A stretch of 64,000 nt of DNA from AC-32 sp963716865 (GTDB lineage Bacteria > Actinomycetota > Thermoleophilia > Gaiellales > Gaiellaceae): NCBI GenBank assembly GCA_963716865.1, contig CAVQUF010000004.1, positions 1 through 64,000 of the forward strand, written 5' to 3'. The translations under genes were made by a program, and so were the position numbers. Positions 7,097 to 16,897 of the stretch are shown here, in pieces; position 1 is the stretch's first letter; the number at the start of each line of letters is the position of its first letter. The notes beneath the pieces were generated by a model, which saw nothing but the letters and a program-made list of their open reading frames with translations, had not been told where the DNA came from and did no database searches.

Positions 7097-8656
7097 GTGG
7101 CGACTCTCGTCTCGAAGGTGGAGCCGGGCGAGGAGCACGACCGGCGGCAGGCCCGCATGGAGGAGCTCGTCGCGGAGCTGCGCGAGCGCACCGAGGAGGT
7201 CACCCGGGGCGGAGGCCCGGCGGCGCTCGAGAAGCACCGCTCGCGGGGCAAGCTGACCGCGCGGGAGCGGATCGACCTGCTGCTCGACCCGGACACCGCC
7301 TTCCTCGAGCTCTCGGCCCTGGCGGCCTGGGGCATGTACGAGGGCCAGGCGCCGGCGGCCGGGATCGTGACCGGGATCGGCGTGATCGAGGGACGGCCGT
7401 GCGTCGTGGTCGCGAACGACGCGACCGTCAAGGGCGGCACCTACTTCCCGATCACGGTCAAGAAGCACCTGCGCGCGCAGGAGATCGCCGAGCAGAACCG
7501 CCTGCCGTGCATCTACCTGGTCGACTCGGGCGGGGCCTTCCTGCCGCTCCAGGCGGAGGTCTTCCCCGACCGGGAGCACTTCGGCCGGATCTTCTACAAC
7601 CAGGCGAGGCTCTCGGCCGCCGGGATCCCGCAGATCGCAGCGGTGATGGGCTCGTGCACCGCCGGCGGCGCGTACGTGCCGGCGATGAGCGACGAGACGA
7701 TCATCGTGAAGGGCACGGGCACGATCTTCATCGGCGGCCCGCCGCTCGTGAAGGCCGCGACCGGCCAGGAGGTGAGCGCGGAGGAGCTCGGCGGCGCCGA
7801 CGTCCACGCGCGGCTCTCCGGCGTGGCCGACCACTACGCGACCTCGGACGAGCATGCGCTCGCGCTCGTGCGCGAGATCGTGCGCAACCTCAGCCTGCCC
7901 GAGCCGGACGCGCCGTGGGACCGGGCCCCGGCCGTGGCCCCCGAGGCGGACCCCGGCGAGCTCTACGGCCTGATCCCCGCCGACTTCCGCGAGCAGGTGG
8001 ACGCGCGCGAGCTGATCGCACGGATCGTGGACGGCTCGCGCTTCCACGAGTTCAAGGCGCTCTACGGCGAGACGCTCGTTTGCGGCTTCGCCCGGATCGA
8101 GGGCTACCCGGTCGGGATCCTCGCCAACAACGGCGTCCTCTTCGGCCAGTCCGCCGCGAAGGGCGCGCACTTCGTCGAGCTCGCCTGCAAGCGGCGCGTC
8201 CCGCTCGTCTTCCTGCAGAACATCACCGGCTTCATGGTCGGCAAGGAGTACGAGGCCGGCGGGATCGCGCGCGACGGCGCCAAGCTCGTGACCGCGGTCG
8301 CCTGCGCGGAGGTGCCGAAGTTCACGGTCATCGTCGGCGGCTCGTTCGGGGCCGGCAACTACGGGATGTGCGGCCGCGCGTACGGCCCGCGGCAGCTCTG
8401 GATGTGGCCGAATGCGCGGATCTCCGTGATGGGCGGCGAGCAGGCGGCGACGGTGCTGACGATGGTCGGCGACGCGGATCCCGACGAGATCCGCGCCAAG
8501 TACGAGGCCGAGGGGAACCCGTACTACTCGACCGCGCGCCTCTGGGACGACGGGATCATCGACCCGCTCGACACCCGCCGCGTCCTGGCGCTCGGCATCT
8601 CAGCTGCCCTCAATGCGCCGATCCCCGAGACCACGTTCGGCGTCTTCCGGATGTGA
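7097..8656 (+). CDS. acyl-CoA carboxylase beta subunit, methylcrotonyl-CoA type
   Basis: Carboxyltransferase subunit of a biotin-dependent acyl-CoA carboxylase, about 519 residues, with two crotonase-fold halves. The blocks KGGTYFPITVKKHLRAQEIA, FPDREHFGRIFYNQARLSA and MGSCTAGGAYVPAMSDE are characteristic of 3-methylcrotonyl-CoA carboxylase beta chains (leucine breakdown) rather than propionyl-CoA carboxylase. The start is placed at the second of two tandem GTGs (7094, 7097), which puts TAGGCT six bases upstream. Its partner alpha subunit is at 11015-12631, separated by small genes, an opposite-strand aldolase and an enoyl-CoA hydratase gene. Confidence 0.92.
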   Translation: MATLVSKVEPGEEHDRRQARMEELVAELRERTEEVTRGGGPAALEKHRSRGKLTARERIDLLLDPDTAFLELSALAAWGMYEGQAPAAGIVTGIGVIEGRPCVVVANDATVKGGTYFPITVKKHLRAQEIAEQNRLPCIYLVDSGGAFLPLQAEVFPDREHFGRIFYNQARLSAAGIPQIAAVMGSCTAGGAYVPAMSDETIIVKGTGTIFIGGPPLVKAATGQEVSAEELGGADVHARLSGVADHYATSDEHALALVREIVRNLSLPEPDAPWDRAPAVAPEADPGELYGLIPADFREQVDARELIARIVDGSRFHEFKALYGETLVCGFARIEGYPVGILANNGVLFGQSAAKGAHFVELACKRRVPLVFLQNITGFMVGKEYEAGGIARDGAKLVTAVACAEVPKFTVIVGGSFGAGNYGMCGRAYGPRQLWMWPNARISVMGGEQAATVLTMVGDADPDEIRAKYEAEGNPYYSTARLWDDGIIDPLDTRRVLALGISAALNAPIPETTFGVFRM

Positions 8657-8675
8657 CGCGACCAAGGAGGAGTGA

Positions 8676-9032
8676 ATGGGTTACTCGATGCTGAACGTGA
8701 GCGAGATCGAGGGCGGCGGGCCGACTGGCGCATTCCACTTCGTGCGGCGCGAGCTCGGCGTCGAGGCCTTCGGGATCAACTGGATCGACCTCCCGCCGGG
8801 GGCCGAGGGCCTCGAGCACGACGAGAGCGACTCGCACCAGGAGGAGGTCAACGTGGTCGTGCGAGGGTCCGGCGTCTACCGGGTCGACGGCGAGGACATT
8901 CCGGTGCAGGTCGGCACGTTCGTGCGGTTCGATCCGGAGACGACGCGGGTACCGATCGCCGGGCCCGACGGAATGACGCTGGTGGCCGTGGGCGCGCGCC
9001 GAGGCAGCTACGAGCCGAGGGGGCCGTTTTGA
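8676..9032 (+). CDS. cupin-domain protein
   Basis: A 118-residue single-domain cupin. The metal/ligand motif is spread over EHDESDSHQEEVNVVVRGSG with the second half GTFVRFDPETTR. It has a strong Shine-Dalgarno (AAGGAGG) and starts 19 bases after the carboxylase beta gene, so it belongs to that operon. The ligand is unknown; small cupins of this kind may bind small molecules or act as isomerases or dioxygenases. Confidence 0.8.
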   Translation: MGYSMLNVSEIEGGGPTGAFHFVRRELGVEAFGINWIDLPPGAEGLEHDESDSHQEEVNVVVRGSGVYRVDGEDIPVQVGTFVRFDPETTRVPIAGPDGMTLVAVGARRGSYEPRGPF

Positions 9033-9187
9033 ACCACACCTTCGAGCTGAACGACGACGACCTCCGCCTGCTGAAGGCGGCACTGCATTCGTACCTGGAT
9101 GACTTCGGGCACGAGGAGGCGGACGTCCTGCGGCGGATCAAGGAGCTGATCGGGCGTCTGCCGACGCCGGGCGTGCCTGACGAGTGA
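9029..9187 (+). CDS. small acidic helical protein
   Basis: A 52-residue protein starting at TTG 9029, which overlaps the stop codon of the cupin gene (TTGA). The sequence begins MNHTFELNDDDLRLLKAALH and is predominantly helical and acidic, with no membrane segment. The translational coupling and the next overlap (GTGA with the gene at 9184) support it as a real gene. Function unknown. Confidence 0.6.
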   Translation: MNHTFELNDDDLRLLKAALHSYLDDFGHEEADVLRRIKELIGRLPTPGVPDE

Positions 9188-9411
9188 CGGTCCGGCTGCT
9201 GCTCTGGAACCTGGCGGACTCGAAGACGACCCTCGACGAGCTGCGCGCTCACCTCCCCGATCTTCCGGAAGGCGACCGCTGGATCTTCGACCCGGCGACG
9301 GAGCGCTTCGGGCTGGTGTCGGTCTCGGGCTCGATGGAGGACGTCGAGCAGATCCGCGACCTGATCGGCAAGGACCCGGAGATCGGCGAGGAGTTCGAGA
9401 CCCTGGAGTAG
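9184..9411 (+). CDS. small hypothetical protein
   Basis: A 75-residue protein starting at GTG 9184 inside the stop region of the preceding gene. It begins MTVRLLLWNLADSKTTLDEL and contains an alternating strand/helix pattern (WIFDPATERFGLVSVSG, then an acidic helix). It is the last gene of the four-gene run that starts with the carboxylase beta subunit. No family recognised; a small alpha/beta fold that binds a partner protein is plausible. Confidence 0.65.
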   Translation: MTVRLLLWNLADSKTTLDELRAHLPDLPEGDRWIFDPATERFGLVSVSGSMEDVEQIRDLIGKDPEIGEEFETLE

Positions 9412-9418
9412 CCCGGCG

Positions 9419-10246
9419 CTACGAGGACTCGAGCCAGTGGGCCAGCTGGTGCTGCTCGTCCTCGGTCAGCCGCCGCAGCGGAGCTCGCACGTCCCCGCGG
9501 ACAGGCACGCCGCGGAGGCCGAGGACGAACTTCGCAGCCGCCTGGAACGGGTAGCGGTCGAGCACGGCCCGGAGCTCGTCGACCTCCTCCGCGCGGTCGC
9601 GGACGAGGGCAACGACCCGCTCCGGGAAGACAGACGCGAGCCCTGAGACCGTCCCCGCCGCGCCCCTCTCCAGCCCGGGCAGGACCAGCTCCTCGGCGCC
9701 GACGAACACGTCGAGCCCCTCGATCAGATACGGCTCGACCGCGCCGAACGGCCGGTCGGAGACCTTCAGCCCGGCGAGGTTCGGCGCCCGCGCGCGCAGC
9801 TGCTCGAGCACGGCCAGCGGCACCGCGTAGCCGCTCCGGGCCTGGAACTCGTAGACGTAGAAGGGCACCGGCTCGCACGCGTGGGCGGCCGCCTCGAAGT
9901 GCGCGAGCAGCGCCGCGTCGTCGAGCGCGTAGTAGGGCGGGCCGATCGCGGCCACGCCCGCGGCTCCGGATGCCGCGGCGTGCTCGGCGAGCGCGACGGT
10001 CTCCGCGGTCGTCTGCGCGCCGCAGTGGACGATCGCCTGAAGCGGGCCGTCGACGAACAGCTCCGCCGCGCGCCGCCGCTCGGCCGCGGAGAGCAGGATC
10101 CCCTCCCCCGTCGTGCCGAGCACGAGGATTCCGTCGAGCCCGCCGGCCGCGAGAAAGTCGAGGTACGGCCGGAAGGCCTCTTCGTCCAGAGCGGCGCCGT
10201 CGTCGCGGAGAGGCGTGACGGCAGCCGCGAGAGCTCCGCGCAACAT
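9419..10246 (-). CDS. DapA/NanA-superfamily aldolase (dihydrodipicolinate synthase-like)
   Basis: Class I aldolase-type TIM barrel of 275 residues. GTTGEG is the carboxylate-binding loop, YVYEF carries the catalytic Tyr, and GLKVSD carries the Schiff-base Lys. Family members condense or cleave pyruvate-like substrates (dihydrodipicolinate, N-acetylneuraminate, keto-deoxy sugar acids). The absence of other lysine-pathway genes makes a true DapA assignment uncertain. The ATG at 10246 is six bases after TAAAGT, and the gene is transcribed divergently from the enoyl-CoA hydratase gene with only 37 bases between starts. Confidence 0.85.
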   Translation of the reverse strand: MLRGALAAAVTPLRDDGAALDEEAFRPYLDFLAAGGLDGILVLGTTGEGILLSAAERRRAAELFVDGPLQAIVHCGAQTTAETVALAEHAAASGAAGVAAIGPPYYALDDAALLAHFEAAAHACEPVPFYVYEFQARSGYAVPLAVLEQLRARAPNLAGLKVSDRPFGAVEPYLIEGLDVFVGAEELVLPGLERGAAGTVSGLASVFPERVVALVRDRAEEVDELRAVLDRYPFQAAAKFVLGLRGVPVRGDVRAPLRRLTEDEQHQLAHWLESS

Positions 10247-10252
10247 GCCGCA

Positions 10253-10275
10253 ACTTTAGAGCGACGGCTTAGGAT
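10253..10275. promoter_or_regulatory. divergent leaderless promoter pair
   Basis: On the minus strand TAAAGT (10258-10253) precedes the ATG at 10246 by six bases. On the plus strand TAGGAT (10270-10275) precedes the ATG at 10284 by eight. The 37-base gap leaves no room for leaders, so both mRNAs should begin at or next to their start codons, and the polymerases must compete for the site. Confidence 0.6.
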
Positions 10276-10283
10276 GCGGCGGC

Positions 10284-11014
10284 ATGGCTGCGTTGCGCAT
10301 CGAGCCGGTCGCGGACACCTTGCGCGTGACGATGGCGCGGCCGGACCGCCACAACGCATTCGACGCCGCGCTGATCGAGGAGCTGACCGCCGCGTTCTCC
10401 GACGTCGGCGGCGCGCGCGCGGTCGTGCTCGCGGGCGAGGGGCCGAGCTTCTCGGCCGGCGCCGACGTCGATTGGATGCGCGCCTCGATCGAGCTCAGCT
10501 ACGAGGAGAACGTCGCGGACGCGCGGCGGCTGCGGAAGATGCTCGAGACGATCGACCAGTGCCCGGCGCCCGTGATCGGACGCGTCCAGGGGCACGCGCT
10601 GGGCGGCGGCTGCGGGCTCGTCGCCTGCACCGACGTCGCGATCGCCGCGCCCGAGGCGCAGTTCGCGTTCTCCGAGGTCAAGCTCGGAATCATCCCGTCG
10701 GTGATCTCGCCCTACGCGCTGGCGAAGATCGGGGCGGGCCCCGCGCGGCGCTACTTCGTCACCGGCGAGCGCTTCGACGCCGCGACGGCCCTGCGGATTG
10801 GGCTCGTGCAGGAGGTCGCAGGCGATCTCGACGCGGCGGTGGAACGGGTGATCGGGGAGCTGCGGACGGCGGGCCCGGAGGCCGCCCGACACGCGAAGCA
10901 GCTCGTGCAGGACCGGCCCGACGCGCTCGGCACCGAGCGGCGGATCGCGCAGCGGCGGACGAGCGACGAGGGCCAGGAAGGCCTGCGCGCGTTCCTCGAG
11001 AAGCGTCGGCCGCA

Positions 11015-11039
<25 letters not shown>
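10284..11039 (+). CDS. enoyl-CoA hydratase/isomerase family protein
   Basis: Crotonase-fold enzyme of 251 residues. The oxyanion-hole segments are SFSAGADVDWM and GHALGGGCGLVACTD, and the C-terminal helix contains the usual family tail. Lying directly before, and overlapping by 25 bases, the biotin-carrying carboxylase subunit, it is a good candidate for methylglutaconyl-CoA hydratase, the step after methylcrotonyl-CoA carboxylase in leucine catabolism. This substrate is inferred from context only. Leaderless start (TAGGAT eight bases upstream). Confidence 0.88.
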
Positions 11040-12631
<1,592 letters not shown>

Positions 12632-12674
12632 CCGGCCGCAGCCGACTTGGACAACTCCCTTCCGGGGTGGGATC

Positions 12675-14381
12675 ATGGCGAGGGAACAGAAGGAGCCGAA
12701 TGCTCGAGCCTTGCGGATGCTGCGGCGGGGCGGCCCTGTGACCCCACTTGGGCCATCGGCATCCGTTCGCGTCGGCGGCTACTCGCTCGAGGTCGGGACT
12801 CACGCCGGCTCGTTTGCACAGTTCGAGCCGGCGCAGGAGACCGACAACGCCGACAAGCTCAAGGCTGTGCTCGCCGAGGAGCCCGACGAACAGCCGACCA
12901 TGGTCGCCGCCGTCGAAGAGTTCGAGGAGAGCGCCGGCGCTGTCACCGAGCGGATCGAGCGCGCCGACCATCTTCTCGAGGCGGTAGCCAAAGGACAGCA
13001 GTTCGAGCTCACGAATCTCACGGGCGAGATCAATGGCCTGCTCGGCCTGCTCGGGCGGCTCGACAGGGCGGGGCGATTCGAGGAGGAGCTGGCACTCGCC
13101 CGTTCGCTGAACGGCCTGCTCGTCCTCACGCTTCGTTGGCTCGAGCTCGTCCGCTCGCTGCGCGCCTTGCTGGGATCGGCGCAGGCAGCGGGACACCGGA
13201 CAGGTCAGGCCTGGGCACATCACGAGCTCGGCTCGCTCCACCTCTGCGCCGCCGAGTCCGAGAAGGCGTCGCAGCACCTCGGCGAGGCGCTACGCATCGA
13301 GGAGCAGCTGGGCGACCTGGCCGGTCGGTGCGTAACGCGCCACAACCTCGACTCCGCCCGGCGCGACCTTGCACCGGGCGGTGGCAGAGGAGGATCCTCT
13401 CGGCGACTCCTGCGCCTAGCCGGGCTCGCGACCGCCTTCGCGGTCCTCGGAGCCGGCGCAACGGGCATCGCTCTCGCCATTCGCGACGGAGACGGACCTC
13501 CGTCTGTCACCACGACCGCAACGCAGACCGACGACACTCGGCCGCCGTCGACCCCAGCCGGCCTGCAGGCAAAGGCCGTCAGCTCGGGACAGATCGATCT
13601 CTCGTGGTCGAAGTCGTCCGACAACGTGGCCGTTGCCGGCTACGTCGTCTACCGCGATGGAGCGAAGCTGCGGAGGGTCTCCGGAACCCCGACGAGCTAC
13701 GAGGACACTACGGTCGCCGCCTCGACGACCTACGTCTACACGGTCGCCGCGGTCGACGTTGCGGGGAACGGCTCTCCGCAGTCGAAGCCGGCGAAGGTGA
13801 CGACTCCGGCCGCGAAGGACGCGCGGCCACCTTCGACGCCGACCGGCCTGCGCGCGAAGGCGGTAAACACGACCGAGATCGACCTCACCTGGTCGGCGTC
13901 GTCCGACAACGTGGCGGTCACCGGTTACGTCATCTACCGCAACCGAGAAAGGCTGACAAAGGTCGCAGGAACGTCGACGAGCTACCGGGACACGGCTGTC
14001 ACGCCATCGACGGGCTACTCCTACACCGTCCAGGCAGTCGATGCCGCGGGGAACGTCTCCGGGCAGTCGAACGTGGCGACAGCAAAAACCCCTGCGCCCG
14101 ACACCACACCACCGTCGAGGCCGACCGGCCTGAAGGCGTCGGCCTTCAGCGCCACCGAGATCGACCTCACCTGGTTGCCGTCGACCGACAACGTCGCGGT
14201 CACCGGCTACATCATCTACCGCGATCACGTGAAGCTAACGACGGTCGCCGCCACGCCGACGAGCTTCAAGGACACGACCGTCGAACCTTCGACGGGCCAC
14301 GTCTACAGCGTCCAGGCGATCGACGCGGCGGGCAACGTTTCCCAGGAGTCCAGCCTGACGAAGGCGACGACTCCGCCGTAG
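12675..14381 (+). CDS. membrane protein with cytoplasmic TPR-like region and three external FnIII domains
   Basis: A 568-residue protein with an unusual topology. Residues 1-240 are soluble and helical, with a TPR-like repeat about 173-225 (AWAHHELGSLHLCAAESEKA). A single membrane segment lies at about 245-269. Three fibronectin type III repeats follow (about 289-376, 382-470, 475-566), each with the SW/TW strand (IDLSWS, IDLTWS, IDLTWL), NVAV(A/T)GY and a DxAGN turn. There is no cleavable signal, so the N-terminus should stay inside and the FnIII domains face out: a type II orientation resembling a regulator that senses something outside. No helix-turn-helix is visible. It follows the carboxylase genes and is followed by a biotinyl remnant, suggesting insertion. 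Confidence 0.75.
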   Translation: MAREQKEPNARALRMLRRGGPVTPLGPSASVRVGGYSLEVGTHAGSFAQFEPAQETDNADKLKAVLAEEPDEQPTMVAAVEEFEESAGAVTERIERADHLLEAVAKGQQFELTNLTGEINGLLGLLGRLDRAGRFEEELALARSLNGLLVLTLRWLELVRSLRALLGSAQAAGHRTGQAWAHHELGSLHLCAAESEKASQHLGEALRIEEQLGDLAGRCVTRHNLDSARRDLAPGGGRGGSSRRLLRLAGLATAFAVLGAGATGIALAIRDGDGPPSVTTTATQTDDTRPPSTPAGLQAKAVSSGQIDLSWSKSSDNVAVAGYVVYRDGAKLRRVSGTPTSYEDTTVAASTTYVYTVAAVDVAGNGSPQSKPAKVTTPAAKDARPPSTPTGLRAKAVNTTEIDLTWSASSDNVAVTGYVIYRNRERLTKVAGTSTSYRDTAVTPSTGYSYTVQAVDAAGNVSGQSNVATAKTPAPDTTPPSRPTGLKASAFSATEIDLTWLPSTDNVAVTGYIIYRDHVKLTTVAATPTSFKDTTVEPSTGHVYSVQAIDAAGNVSQESSLTKATTPP

Positions 14382-14403
14382 GAGCCCCGGCTGCACGGGC
14401 GAT

Positions 14404-14493
14404 ATGACCGCCCAGAACGGCTTCTGGACCTGGCATGTGAGCGAGGGCGACACGGTCTCCGGCGGCGCGCTCCTCGTGGAGCTCGAGGAATGA
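14404..14493 (+). pseudogene. remnant of a biotinyl-domain C-terminus
   Basis: A 29-codon open frame whose second half, HVSEGDTVSGGALLVELEE, matches the last residues of the carboxylase alpha subunit (HVNEGDQVAGGALLVELSE at 12574-12628). The biotin-accepting Lys region is missing. It is either the broken end of a second biotin-carrier gene or a partial duplication that brackets the FnIII gene. Its stop codon is formed by the end of the dispersed repeat at 14492. Confidence 0.6.
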
Positions 14494-14549
14494 GGCGCTC
14501 GCTTGCGACGCCGACCAGGAGAGGCCGTGCCGGCTTTGCCGGTGCGGCC
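14492..14549 (-). repeat. dispersed two-hairpin repeat, copy A
   Basis: Read on the minus strand: GGCCG-CA-CCGGC-AAA-GCCGG-CA-CGGCC, a spacer, then GGCGTCG-CAAG-CGA-G-CGCC, ending GCCTC. Other copies are at 15301, 21840, 35824 and 61021. This copy lacks the GACCGGTCATTT leader. It sits immediately after the biotinyl remnant with its GCCTC end against that gene's 3' end. Confidence 0.7.
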
Positions 14550-14557
14550 GTTTGGAT

Positions 14558-14959
14558 CTAGTCGCTGTCGAGCTGGCGCTGGTAGTCGTCGCTGTCGAAG
14601 TGCCCGAGCGACTCGGCGATGAAGCCGTCGGCGTCGATCCGCCACTCCTCGAACCCGCTGATGCGGACGGTGCGGCCCGTGCCGCCCGGCCCGGTGTTCG
14701 TCCCGACGAGAGTCCACCGGTACACGGCCCGGTCTCCGTCCACGGTTAGATCGTCCATGAGCACCTTCAGGTCCGGAAACGCAGACATGAACCCTTGCGC
14801 CACCCGGGTGATCGCCTCGCGCCCGACTGCCGGCTCGGCATCGTTCACGCGGAGTGAGCCGTTCGCCGCATAGCAGGCCGCCACGCTCGCGGCGTCCCGG
14901 CTGCACCACGCTGCGGTGTATCGCCGGGCGAAGTCTCGAAGACTCTCCGGGTCTGACAC
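14558..14959 (-). CDS. SnoaL-like / NTF2-fold protein
   Basis: A 133-residue protein of the SnoaL-like polyketide cyclase/NTF2 fold. It has an N-terminal helix pair (FARRYTAAWCSRDAASVAAC), YAANGSL, then strands VDGDRAVYRWTLVGTNTG and ISGFEEWRID. Members bind small hydrophobic molecules or act as isomerases or hydrolases; the substrate cannot be told from sequence. The GTG start at 14959 is only eight bases after the stop of the SCP2 gene, so the two form an operon. Confidence 0.82.
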   Translation of the reverse strand: MSDPESLRDFARRYTAAWCSRDAASVAACYAANGSLRVNDAEPAVGREAITRVAQGFMSAFPDLKVLMDDLTVDGDRAVYRWTLVGTNTGPGGTGRTVRISGFEEWRIDADGFIAESLGHFDSDDYQRQLDSD

Positions 14960-14967
14960 AGAAGGGC

Positions 14968-15273
14968 CTAGAACAGCTTCTGGAGCTTCATCGCCTGGCC
15001 CATGTCGCCGGCGACCTTGAGCTTGCCGGACATGTAGGCGGCGGTCGCGTTCTGCTCGCCGCTTGCGACCTTCATGAACGTCTCGGCGGAGGTCGAGATC
15101 GTGCAGTCGGCCTCGTCGCCGTTCTCGCTGACCGAGACCTTGCCGTCGTCGACGTCGACCGTCCAGCTGCCCGAGCCTTCGATCTCGAAGCGGTAGCTCG
15201 CGGTCAGCCCGGCGGCCTTGGCCGGGTCGACCCGCGACTCGAGCGTCTCGAAGAACTCCCTCGGGCTGTCCAC
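14968..15273 (-). CDS. SCP2 sterol-transfer family protein
   Basis: A 101-residue SCP2-domain protein, a small alpha/beta fold with a hydrophobic tunnel for lipids or acyl-CoA. The core GSGSWTVDVDDGKVSVSENG, CTISTSAETFMKVASGEQN and YMSGKLKVAGDMGQAMKL is typical. GTG start at 15273 with TAGGCT seven bases upstream (leaderless). Paired with the SnoaL-like gene; a shared hydrophobic ligand is possible. Confidence 0.88.
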   Translation of the reverse strand: MDSPREFFETLESRVDPAKAAGLTASYRFEIEGSGSWTVDVDDGKVSVSENGDEADCTISTSAETFMKVASGEQNATAAYMSGKLKVAGDMGQAMKLQKLF

Positions 15274-15300
15274 CTGGCTGAGCCTATCGGCAACTGTGTC

Positions 15301-15371
15301 GACCGGTCATTTCCGACGGACGCACGAGCAAAGCCCGTGCGTCCTGATGACGGCACCGCAAGCGGTGCCTC
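15301..15371 (+). repeat. dispersed two-hairpin repeat, copy B
   Basis: Leader GACCGGTCATTTCCGAC, then GGACGCACG-loop-CGTGCGTCC (nine perfect pairs), a spacer, then GGCACCG-CAAG-CGGTGCC. Compared with copy D (GGCGTCG/CGACGCC) both sides of the second stem have changed so as to keep pairing. It lies downstream of the minus-strand MFS gene ending at 15393. Confidence 0.8.
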
Positions 15372-15392
15372 GGTCCGAGCCTACCGCGTGCG

Positions 15393-16571
15393 TCAGAGGA
15401 CGGGCTCGGGGGCGAGCGGGCGGCGGGCCCTGCTCGCCGGGAGCAGCGTCGCGAGCACGAACCCGGGCACGGCCGCAGCGGCTGCCGCGTACATCGCAGC
15501 CTGTAGGTCGACCGTATCCGCGAGCGCACCGAGCGCGACCGCCGCGATCCCGCCGAGGCCGATCGAGAGGCCGATCGCCAGCCCGGACGCCATCCCGATC
15601 CGGTTCGGCAGGTACTCCTGGCTCATCACCATCGTGACGCCGAAGGTTCCGATCACGCAGATGCCGACGCACGCGAGCGCCACCGCGCCGATCGCGCCGC
15701 CCACCAGGACGTAGACGACGATCAGCGGGCCGACCAGGAACATGCTCGTGGTCACGACGGGCCGCCTCCCGATGCGGTCTGCGAGCGGTCCGGCGACGAT
15801 CGTCCCGAGCCCGCCCGCGAGCAGCATCAGCGAGAGCAGGTGGTTGCCGTGCGCGGCCGAGTTGCCGATCGAGACCTCCCACAGCGGGACGAACGTGATC
15901 AGGCCGAACCAGGCGACGCTCCGGAACGCGATCACGCCGAGGAGGAGCGTGAGCGCACCCAGACGGTCTTGCTCGCCTGGAGCGGCCGCAACGCGGCCGG
16001 ACGCAGGCGCGAATCCCGACAGGAACGGCACCGACCAGAGCAGCATGGCCGCGACGGCCAGGCACGGAAGCGCCAGGAGCAACCCGCCGGTCAGCCCGAA
16101 GGCAAGCACCAGCGGGGTCGTGATGATCGGCCCGAGCGCGTAGCCGAGATTCCCTCCGACCGAGAAGAAGCTCATGCCGCTCGCGCGGCGGTTGCCGCTC
16201 GCGAACGCGGCGAACTTCGATCCTTCGGGGTGAAACGCGGCGACGCCGAGGCCCGAGACCAGGACGAACAGCAGCACGAGCCAGTACGACGGGGAGGCCG
16301 CGGCGAGCGCGATCCCGATCCCGGCAATCGCGACCCCGGTCGGGAGCAGCCAGAGCGCGCCCCGCCGGTCCGACCAGAGCCCGAAGAGCGGCTGCACGAG
16401 CGACGAGGAGGCGGCCGAGGCGAGCATCGCGAGCGCAGCCATCGCGTAGTTGAGGTCGAAGCGGTCGACGAGGAACGGCAGCAGCGCCGGAAGCGCGCCC
16501 CCGGCGAAGTCGGTCGCCAGATGGCCGGCGGAGAGCGCCGTCATCGCCCGCTTGTCGAGCTCGGCCCGCAC
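15393..16571 (-). CDS. MFS transporter, fosmidomycin-resistance (Fsr)-like
   Basis: A 392-residue major facilitator with about 12 membrane segments. The opening (LSAGHLATDFAGGALPALLP, then SSLVQPLFGLWSDRRG) resembles the Fsr group of drug exporters. Substrate unknown. The GTG start at 16571 is six bases after TAGGCT. It is followed by dispersed repeat copy B, which may end the transcript. Confidence 0.85.
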   Translation of the reverse strand: MRAELDKRAMTALSAGHLATDFAGGALPALLPFLVDRFDLNYAMAALAMLASAASSSLVQPLFGLWSDRRGALWLLPTGVAIAGIGIALAAASPSYWLVLLFVLVSGLGVAAFHPEGSKFAAFASGNRRASGMSFFSVGGNLGYALGPIITTPLVLAFGLTGGLLLALPCLAVAAMLLWSVPFLSGFAPASGRVAAAPGEQDRLGALTLLLGVIAFRSVAWFGLITFVPLWEVSIGNSAAHGNHLLSLMLLAGGLGTIVAGPLADRIGRRPVVTTSMFLVGPLIVVYVLVGGAIGAVALACVGICVIGTFGVTMVMSQEYLPNRIGMASGLAIGLSIGLGGIAAVALGALADTVDLQAAMYAAAAAAVPGFVLATLLPASRARRPLAPEPVL

Positions 16572-16591
16572 GAACCGAGCCTACTGAAGCG

Positions 16592-16807
16592 CTAAGCAGC
16601 GCTGCTTGCTGCGTCTGGCAGGTACCGGTCGATCAGCGCGTGCGCGAGCTCCCACTGCGCGTGCGCGATCTCGCGACGGTTGTGCTCGAGCACCGGCGGG
16701 GACGCGTGGTCGCGCCTCAGCTCCTGCCTCTGGGCGACGAGCCCGAAGATGCGCTCTGTGAGCGCCTCGACAGAGCGCAGGTTTGCACGAGAGCCGCCGC
16801 AGGCCAT
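16592..16807 (-). CDS. small helical protein of unknown function
   Basis: A 71-residue, mostly helical, charged protein (SVEALTERIFGLVAQRQELR, NRREIAHAQWELAHALIDRY). No signal or membrane segment. ATG at 16807 is the only standard start close to the conserved-looking part. It is divergent from pepA and upstream of the MFS gene in the same direction. The pattern looks like a conserved actinobacterial hypothetical, but I cannot name it. Confidence 0.6.
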   Translation of the reverse strand: MACGGSRANLRSVEALTERIFGLVAQRQELRRDHASPPVLEHNRREIAHAQWELAHALIDRYLPDAASSAA

Positions 16808-16897
16808 CGCTCTCAGCGTCGGTGCATGCGCCGCGTAGCGCAATCCCTCGTTTGCGGGGCGCCGCGCGGCCGCGGCGTCGGCTAGCATCGCGCGGCG

